This document shows, one piece after another, positions 56,406 to 64,000 of a DNA stretch of 64,000 nt (its first letter is position 1; every line of letters begins with the position of its first letter). Origin of the DNA: Niveomyces insectorum RCEF 264 (Eukaryota; Ascomycota; Sordariomycetes; Hypocreales; Cordycipitaceae); the NCBI GenBank assembly GCA_001636815.1, contig AZHD01000005.1, forward strand, positions 310,001 through 374,000, given 5' to 3'. The notes under the pieces were generated by a model. It did no database searches, was not told where the DNA came from, and worked only from the letters and a program-made list of their open reading frames with translations. Position numbers and translations under genes: made by a program.

Positions 56406-59140
56406 CTAGTTGTGGCGCCGCCCCGCCCGGATGAGGTCGTTGAAGGAGCGCTGCACCATCTTGTTCAACTCCTTGTACGTGACAAACAGGTTCGTGCGGC
56501 CGTCGCGGCTCGACAACCGCACCACGTCGTTGGACGCCGCATCCAGCTTGTTCAGGCACGAGAGCATGTGCCACGCGTCGACGACGGGTCGGCCCGCCTC
56601 GTCGACCTGGTGAAACACGTAGTCGCGGAACAGCTTGAGCGGGTAGCGCGGCCCGTGCTCGGCCCAGGTTGCGTCGCGCTGGTAGCTCTCGCGCTCGTTG
56701 ATCGTGCCCAGCTTGAGCAGCATCCGGGCCACACGGCCGTTTTCCACCTCGCGGAACACCATCGATGTCAGGCCGTCGTTCTCCTGCAGCGACATGTCGA
56801 AAAACTTGGCCATCTGCGTGGAGATGCCGTTGATGAGGGTGTCGATGTTCTTGGTGGCGGCCGGGTTCGCCCCCGCCGAGCCGGCGGCCGACGACGGCGG
56901 CGGCGGCGGCGCTGGCGTCAGCAGCCAGACGATGACCGACCGGAGCTCGTGCGAGTAGATCTCGGGCAGCCGCTCTGCGGGTGCCAGGGGACGCTTGAGC
57001 TCGTTGGGCGGCGTGTAGGTGGCCAGCGCGTACATGACTTCACCAAAGTGGATGAAATCCTCCTGCTGCAGGTCGAGCACGCGGCGCGCCGGGTCGTAGT
57101 TGATCACGTCCTGCACGGCGCAGCCGCTGAGGCGGATGCGGTTTTTCCCCGTGCGGATGATCTTGGTGAGGTCCACGGAGCGGGCGGCCAGCCCCGTCGC
57201 GTGGATGGCGCGGAGCGCGTTGGCGATCTGCACAAAGTAGCCCCACAGAATGGTCTCCTGGATCGTGACGTTGCCACGCGGCCGGCTCTGGCCAAACGTC
57301 GGGAAGTGGTACTGCATGAGCGTGACCGACAGCGGGAAGTAGTCCATGGCAAAGACGACGGAGCTGTCGCCAAAGGCCCGCGTGGTGAACGCCTCGTGGA
57401 CCGTCACGACGCTCCCGCTGTTGACGCGGCGCCAGTCGCGGGCCGCCCGCAGGGCGTTTTCGTTGCTAACGCGGAAGTTCTCCACGCGCCGCAAGCAGTA
57501 GTGCTTGCCGTTCTTGCTGGCGACGGCCTTGTACAGCCACGTGATGCGACCAAAGGCGCCAGCCACCTTATGGCTGTTTGTGTCGAGCGGCGTGAGCGAG
57601 TGGTAGCTTTCGACGTTGACGGACACTGTGAGGGAGTCAGCGAGCTGAAATTCGGCATTAATCGATCACAGCAAAGAATTGGAAAAAGGCTTACACGTGA
57701 GAGCAGCCTGATTGCCAGCCCGCGCCTTCATATGGATGTCCTGGCGGAGCTTCTCAGGCAGGAAGAAGTCGTGGACCGCCCGCTGCCGGGGGAGGAGATC
57801 TTGGCGGTGGGGGCCTTGAGGGAAATAGAGATGTTCCGCTAACTGAGCACACTGTCAGCAAGCGACCCGGCCAAAATAAAATAAAAAAAAAACCTGGCGC
57901 GAGTAGTATACAAGAAACTTACGGGTTGGTGTTGGGTTGTTGCGAACGGCGTTTGTCCCTGAAAATAGGCTGCTCCTTCGCGGCCGGCGCCAGCCTGGCT
58001 GGTGCTGGCATATAGATCGTACGGGGATGTGGTTAAGGCGGAAGCCGGGCCGCCTGGCGGGCCCACGCCGAAGGAGTCGTAGAGACCGCCGGCGTGGCCC
58101 ATCTGGCCTTCACTGCCTGGAGACAGACCGTAGGCGATACTGCCCATGCCTCCGATGCCGCCCATACCCATTGCGGCCGCACTGTTCGTTCTGTTACTAT
58201 TTGCATGGTCGATCGTGTTGCTAGCATGGTTTGAACCCCGCGAGGGACCAGTTGGGATCGCCATCTGTGAGCTCTGCGCCGGTCCGGTAGGGATACCAAG
58301 ATGCGCGGTTTGTGAAGACACTGGCTGTTGCTGTGGCTGAGCCAGCATCTGCGCTTGCTGGAGGTGAAGGTGGTGTTGTTGTTGGTGCGATGTCTGTGGC
58401 GGCGACGAATGTGCCTGGCTGGGAAGAGAGGAGGTCGAGGTGGGCGTTGCGGACGGGGGGAGGGCGGTTTGCGACTGCGGCCGGAATTCGACGGCCTTGG
58501 CCACGTTGAACGGCGACCGGTCGCCGCCTCGAGGCTGGAACTCCTTGGCCGAAGCTAAATTGTACGAATTTCCTGTCGTCTCGGAAGCCCGGGGGACAAA
58601 CTCGCGGACAGTCGCAAGGTTGAAGGCGGACGACGACGCGTCGGCGCGCGGCACCGTCTGGCTGGGCTCTTTGTAGGTAACGGGATCGCGCAGCTGCTCG
58701 CGCGGGGAGGCGGAGGAAGAGGCATTGCTCGTCGACACAACTGTGGGAGACCACAATGTCAGTCCCAGGTGCGTTCGTCTCGCATCGGCGGGTGTAGCGG
58801 CGAAATTGTAACCAAAAAAAGGGAAAAGGAAGAAAAAAAGAAAACCACATACCACTTGTGCCGCGGGGGGTGAAGGGAGCGGCATTGGCCGCTTGGAGAG
58901 GGAGTGCTGACGACTTCCTAAGGGGCGAGTTCCCCGGCCCGGGCGTGAAAGCCGGAGAGTCTCCGTTCAGCGCCTTTTTTGCGGATCTGCGCCCTGTCAG
59001 CTTATCGTGTCTTCCTAGGCGATGCGGTCTTTGCGTTGTTCATTTAGTTAACGTGGTCATCTTTTGGCAGAGAAAAGTGAACTCAGGCAATAATACGTAC
59101 GAATCTCTGGATGCCATGACCTCGGTGGTTGATGTATCAT
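56406..59140 (-). CDS. PAN3: PAN2-PAN3 deadenylase regulatory subunit PAN3
   Basis: Recruits the PAN2 nuclease to poly(A)-binding protein to start mRNA deadenylation. Exons 57923-58740, 57695-57842 and 56406-57625 are firm, and 58853-58993 is likely. The first exon is uncertain: 59101-59140 (MIHQPPRSWHPEI) splices in frame (788 aa), but upstream open exons up to about 59573 also join in phase. N-terminal PAM2-like motifs are LNGDSPAFTP (about 23-32) and AANAAPFTP (about 51-59). Three tandem FN/YN-LA-EF-P motifs follow at about 100-148. HRQDLLPRQRAVHDFFLPEKLRQ leads into the pseudokinase (AGAFGRITWLYKAVASKNGK, then LAARSVDLTKIIRTGKNRIRL). The C-terminal knob ends DLIRAGRRHN. The catalytic HRD motif is absent, as in all PAN3. 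I could not find the usual N-terminal CCCH zinc finger. Confidence 0.92.
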
Positions 59141-61619
59141 GGCTCTGAGCAGCAATACTCGGGATATATGGGTGGCGGATTGGGAGGAGGCTGGAGCTTC
59201 GTCGTTGTCTAGCAATTGAGATATCGGTTCGCGCGTGAGCAGATGCTGGGTCAACCAAAAAAAAGGAAAGCGTCTTTCTTCCAGAGAGGTGGCTTCGTCC
59301 CACATACCATTGCCATTGACGTGGTGATAGGGCGCGCTACTATTCTTCCCTGCCGATGCACTGGGCTGGAAAACGGTCGTTCTGACGTCCGAGGACCCGT
59401 TCTAGAGGTTCTGTGGTCGTTGGGGGAGAGTGTGAGCCAAAGGTGACAGCGCGACAAGAAGGCGATGATTGCCAAGTGGAAAAAAAAAGGAATGCAAAAG
59501 AGGTAGACTATGCCTATGCCGGGGTGCGTGTCGAGGTGAATCTTACTCGGTGGTTCCAGACCTGGGCATCCATAGCGCATTCAGTCTTTGCTTTTGCGAG
59601 CACGAGCGCGAGCGCCGTGTAGTTGTTGCCGGCCAACGATCGAATCGAAGCAGAGTGCGAAGACAAAATGCCGTTGCCGCCAAGGTCTTGGTGGACGTTG
59701 AGCGCGAAAAAGGCAAAAAACGCGTTGATCGCGACAATTTTTATGGGGAAAAATTAAGGATGCTGTAATGATGAGCAAATCCCGCTGCCAAACGAAAGAC
59801 GAGGAGACAATTGATGGCAGATCAAGGCGACCAAGTGCGAGAGTGTGTAGAAAAAGCGAAGCTGCGGCAATGATGGATAGGTTGTGAGGAAGTTTGCGGG
59901 TCGAAGTCAGATCTCGGTCAGGAAGCTCGTCGGAAGTGGATGAGGTCGGTCGTATTAAAGGCCCAAGAGAGAAAGGGCGGAGAGCGATGAGCGGAGCCGG
60001 AAGAACATGGGTTTCTTGGGGAGGGAAGGTGGGAATGGGGGAAAATGGGACTAGGCCGGGCAGGACACGGCATGGTTGCGCTTTCCGCGCACGACGTTTG
60101 TCTTTCTGCGCACGGAGTCCTGGCGATAACCATACCCCGCTGACCGCAGAAGCAGGGGAGAGGGGAAGACATTATTGGTGTAGCACGTCGTACGCACGGA
60201 GTAAGTACCCTCGCAGTTAGCGGCTACAGATGTACTTCGTACACGTAATCAGCGCGTTATCGAACGCTTATTGACAGTCACAAGCGCAAAATTCATGGAC
60301 GACGGCATCGCCGACGAACACCCATCTTCAGGTTGGACGACCGACGGTGTAAAAACCGAAGAGCGTGGCACGACAGCGGCGAGCCACGCGAAAATGCAAC
60401 AGGAAGTCTCGTACTCGACAACTGTGTCGCTGGAAAAAGTGAGACCCCGGGCGCCGGGGAATGAGGTGGCTCGACGCTGCAAGCAGCCGAAACGGCGGCC
60501 CTTCGGTGTTCCCGGTCGTGCTGTACGTGGCCAGCCACGGCCGGCAAAGGCGAGGAAACGGCTGTGGTGCTGTTTGTTTCCTTTTCCTTCCTTCTTGTGC
60601 AACTGGACAAGCTGTTTTACTCAGTATGAGATAAGCCGTTGACCGGTCGTCGAGACTTGCTACACTTCATTTACGTAGACGTCGAGCTGTCGTCAGCCTC
60701 AGATTCTATTGAGATGTTTGTTTTAGGGATCTCGCCATAGGATCTAGATAAAAAAGGCCAACGGAATTAACGGCAAGGCCAGGGAGGCACTCATGGAGCT
60801 GTTATTTCGATTGGCTTGACGGGGGAAACGGCTGTCGAAATGGATTTGATGTCAAACGAAACGAATTGAAGGATACCACTGAACTTCCGGTGTGGAGTAA
60901 AATCCACTCTTGCATGGCCGATTCTGTCATCCTTGTGGCCTGTGAAGACCCGAGATACTTGGAACCGTCTTCTAAAGTCTTTGCTTTCCAATTTTTGTCG
61001 CCTGCTGGAAGCTCAAGTAAAACACTATATATATATATATATATATACAGATTTATTTATATGCATACATATCGATGACTCCGTAAAAAGTGTGGGATGG
61101 CTACCTGACATACTCTCCTGGCTCCTCTTAATTTTTTATTTTTTATTTTTGATGCTTTATTTATTTCTTAATTTTTCTTGCCAAGCCCAACTTCCGTCTT
61201 AGGTTTGGCACAGTCCCTACTACTTATCATTGGCCTCGTTGCCCATGGACATCGTGCTCCCGTACCGGAACGTTCGGGTGCCGTATCTAGCGTTATAAAG
61301 AGCCATGGTGATCGCCCTCAGGAACCCGTCGACATCGTCACGAGCCATAAAATACGGGGTGTGGCCGAGGGCGTAGGAGTTCTCAAAAAAAAGGGATTGT
61401 GCTGGTCACGCAGGAGACAACGAAGCAGCTGTCGTGAACGTCGATGCGGTTGTGGCGCTACAGACGAGCTGGGGTCGGACAGAACTAGACATGAAGCTTG
61501 TTGAACTACCCTGACGGTGCTGGATATGAACGGTGAAGCATCGACGTATTGCATTCTATTTCTTTTCTCATTTTGAGGGAGGGAAGGGAGGGGGGGCGAG
61601 TTGGAGGCTTGCGTCTTGT
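59141..61619. other. PAN3 5' region and intergenic DNA
   Basis: 59141-59600 (minus) holds candidate PAN3 leader exons: splice pairs near 59285 (GTATGT) and 59230 (CCCAG), and near 59555 and 59405. A plus-strand frame at 60271-60642 (124 aa) has no recognisable content. A TA microsatellite lies at 61026-61048. Confidence 0.4.
61026..61048. repeat. (TA)n microsatellite
   Basis: About 11 TA units in intergenic DNA. Confidence 0.85.
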
Positions 61620-62685
61620 TTATGAGACGGCACGCAAGCCCTGCTCTCGTTGTGGTTTTTGGTGGATGTCCAGTGTGGGAGGGGTGTCTGCCTGATTTTC
61701 CTGCCCGGTCACATTTCGAGCCAGCGCAACACCACTCTGCTGTTCAATCCAGGCTCGGTCCTCCGGTCCAAACGCCTCGCGGGTGGTTCGTTTTATTGCC
61801 TCTAGCACGTCCTCTGCGGACGCCATCCGAGCGTGCCAACATTGGTGGATGATGTCGGCAAACAGTGGCAGCGGCGTGCCGTCCGGCCCCGCCGTCGCCA
61901 GGTCCGGGAACTCGCCGCGTTCGTAGCGCTCCTCGACTGCCCTATGCTGCAGCGGGTGCCACGGCGGCCGGCCCGCCACGATCTGGAAGAGGCTGCTGCC
62001 GAGGGCAAACAGATCTGTCGTCACGCTGCAGCCCATGTCGCCGACGACACGCGCTGCGGGCGTGCGCGGCATGTAAAAGGGTGCGCTCTCAAGCGAGAGC
62101 GCGGGCGCACCGCGCAGTGAGCAGCCCGAAAAATCAATGAGGCGCAGGCGCAGCTGGGCGTCGAGCACCATGTTCTCCGGCTTGACGTCGGCGTGCACGA
62201 CGCCGTGCGCGTGCAGCAGCACGAGCGCGTCGGCGGCCTCGAGCGCCCAGCTGGCGCGCTGCCGCCGCGCGATGGCGCGGCCGCGTGCCAGCTCGTCGGC
62301 GGACGGCTTGGTGTGCGTGCAGCCGCCCACCAGGTAGTGGTGTAGCGTGCCCTGCGGCATGCGCTCGAGGACGAGCGAGACGTCGTCCTGGCCATCGTCG
62401 GTGCACTCGAGCAGGCGCACCAGGCGCCGGTGTCCCGCCGGCAGGGCATGGTAGACATCGATCTCGCGACGCAACTGGGTCCGTTGCACGCGTTGGTCAT
62501 ACGCGCCGTGCCACGGATACGGCGCCTTGCGCACGCGGTGGCCGTCCGGCAGCGGCATGACAATGCCCGTCTGGCCTATGCCGGTCATGGCGTTCTAGAG
62601 AAAAGCAAAAAGCTGTGGCAACGCGTGACCCCATGGTAGATCGCTGAAAAGAAAGCCGTTCAATGCTTACCAGCATATCAAACAT
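61620..62685 (-). CDS. Small divergent protein kinase
   Basis: Two exons, 62671-62685 and 61620-62594 (GTAAGC to CTCTAG, frame-checked, 329 aa), giving MFDMLN then AMTGIGQTGIV. The kinase domain fills residues about 8-275. The glycine loop is GIGQTGIV. A candidate ATP-binding Lys is in RVRKAPY (about 28). The catalytic loop is HADVKPEN (about 139-146), with Ala in place of Arg of HRD but with the catalytic Asp and Asn kept. The Mg loop is DFSG rather than DFG (about 159). DLFALGSSLFQIVAGRPPW is the helix F region, followed by a helical C-lobe end and a short tail. This is the compact single-domain kinase type expanded in filamentous ascomycetes. Activity is plausible but not assured given the variant motifs. 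Substrate unknown. A Ser/Thr assignment is inferred from VKPEN. Confidence 0.82.
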
Positions 62686-63834
62686 CTCCTCTCTAGGAAA
62701 ATCCTCCCGACATAATCCTTCCATGATTGGTGTCGTTGTGCTTGCCGAAAACTGGAGGGTGTTGCGGCATACTCGAGGGTGTTGGCATTGTTGTTCTTTC
62801 AACAAAATGCGTCTCAAATCTGTGCCAAAAAGCCCCTTGACTATCGTTGGAAAGACGGTATGAATTGGGTTAATAACCGTCACTCAAACACTGTATAGTG
62901 AAGAAGACAAGCGCCCCGTGCCCCCAACCATCCCCCACGCTCTCGCTAGGCAACCACCTGCAGGCAAGAAGAAAGATGTCAAGGCTGGGAGGATCCAGCA
63001 CCAGTTTGGATGGGGGCGCATTGAGGAAAAACAAGACTGCTTGGGCAAGACAAGGACAGCCAGTTTCCTGCAGGCCTGTTGTTTCGTGTTTCACAACTGC
63101 TAGTGTGCTCCTGGTACCTTTTGGCCGATTTACTGAGTGTACATGTGCCACGCCAGTGTCTGCCATCGTCGTTTATCTTCTGCAGTTGGGGCCAGACATC
63201 GCAAAATGCCAGTTCGTTCAACGGAAGAGAACAACATAAAAAAACAACGGCTTCAAAAAGCTAAAGGCAAAAAACGAAAGAGAGAAGAGGGAGCCTTTCT
63301 GTTCTTCTCTTATGTCCAAGTTGAGGTGGCTTCTGATCTTGTTCTTTTGCTCTTCTGGGGGACCCCATACGACGGCACCGGCAGGATTCTATTTTTTTAT
63401 TTGATTTTATTTTATTTTTGTTTTCAGCCTGACGCAGCTCTTCCCCGACTCGCCTACGAGGGATGAGGTTTTGAAATACCAACACCTCTCGTGTCCTGTT
63501 CGTATGAAAAGGTGCTAGGTAGGGGCGCGCGGAAAGAGTCGCACGCAACTCGCCAACACGCAACTTCTGCGGCTTCGCTCACACACGCGGCGCGGAGCAA
63601 TACAGTGAGCGGCACATACGCATCGGCCCTGGAACAAGCTCATGGCGGTTGCTGTGTCATTCTTGAACGTTGGGAAAACAAACCGCCGCGGCGGTGTAAC
63701 GGGATTGGCCGAAGAACCCGCACACTAAAACCCAGTCTTTCAGTTGGATACACACATCATATCTTCTTACATCCCCCTGCCCGCATCGACTCTACAGCTG
63801 TCAAAAAAGCTTGACCATACATGGCACTGCACAG
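62686..63834. other. Intergenic, kinase to right-edge gene
   Basis: No supported gene in about 1.1 kb. It must hold the promoters of two divergent genes. Confidence 0.4.
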
Positions 63835-63871
63835 ATGGAAAGCACACACGTTGACTCGCTACCTGATTTAG
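63821..63871 (+). other. Short upstream ORF overlapping the edge gene
   Basis: ATGGCACTGC opens a 16-codon frame ending TAG. It starts 14 nt before the main ATG at 63835, in another frame, so it could dampen translation of that gene if it lies in the leader. Confidence 0.3.
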
Positions 63872-64000
63872 CGACGTATACCAAGCAAAACATTTGCGAC
63901 AACACGTTGGACGATGCGCAGCTGGCGAGACGTTGCCCGCTCGACAACGGGCGATGCTTCGACGCGTCCATCCGCGCGTCTTGTTCTTCTGCCGGTCAGC
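63835..64000 (+). CDS. Start of an unrecognised gene, cut by the window edge
   Basis: From the ATG at 63835 (MESTHVDSLPDL) the frame stays open for 55 codons to the last base. The peptide continues ATYTKQNICDNTLDD and later contains several cysteines (RRCPLDNGRCFD, RASCSS). GC content rises here, as in the other coding exons. No family recognised; the gene must be completed from the adjoining sequence. Confidence 0.5.
   Translation, partial: MESTHVDSLPDLATYTKQNICDNTLDDAQLARRCPLDNGRCFDASIRASCSSAGQ

Noticed and set aside
60271..60642. 123-codon plus frame
   Set aside because: No family, no clear promoter, and an equal-length frame on the opposite strand; not strong enough to call.

Overview
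The window is nuclear DNA of a filamentous ascomycete, most likely a Sordariomycete. Coding exons are GC-rich. Introns are short (50-120 nt), with GTRNGT donors, CTAAC-type branch sites and YAG acceptors. Housekeeping orthologues of the fungal type are single-copy. Intergenic DNA is AT-rich and full of homopolymers and microsatellites. Exon models marked as frame-checked were built by hand: the summed exon lengths are a multiple of three.

Layout. 1-2.4 kb: AT-rich DNA, then a 3' gene fragment with no visible start. 4.3-7.9 kb: SLA2 (minus). 8.4-13.3 kb: REV3, the catalytic subunit of DNA polymerase zeta (plus). 13.3-17.7 kb: gene-poor DNA with a 48-nt C run, a 511-nt A run, a doubtful minus-strand exon and a small frameshifted membrane-protein gene. 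18.2-24.2 kb: four intronless genes (three minus, one plus) that belong to one divergent, unrecognised family, each with a TATA-like element about 175-195 nt before its ATG. 25.6-26.7 kb: a Pro/Ser-rich orphan. 27.9-30.1 kb: a TRI12-like MFS transporter. 30.6-31.5 kb: a possible SPFH/flotillin-like protein.

From 33 kb the window is mostly housekeeping: UBP6 (deubiquitinase, plus), ARPC4 (Arp2/3 subunit, plus), an importin-7/8 homologue (minus), an SF3A1/Prp21-like splicing factor (plus), an ASH1-type SET-domain methyltransferase with an AT-hook, Lys/Ala-rich tail (minus), LSM7 (plus, one base out of frame), PAN3 (minus), a small divergent protein kinase (minus), and the start of an unknown gene running off the right edge.

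Functional links. SLA2 and ARPC4 both act at endocytic actin patches. LSM7 and PAN3 are convergent neighbours that both act in deadenylation-dependent mRNA decay. SLA2 classically borders the mating-type locus in Pezizomycotina, so the broken gene and AT-rich DNA at the left end may be the edge of that locus. The main candidate for something undescribed is the 18-24 kb four-gene paralogue cluster.
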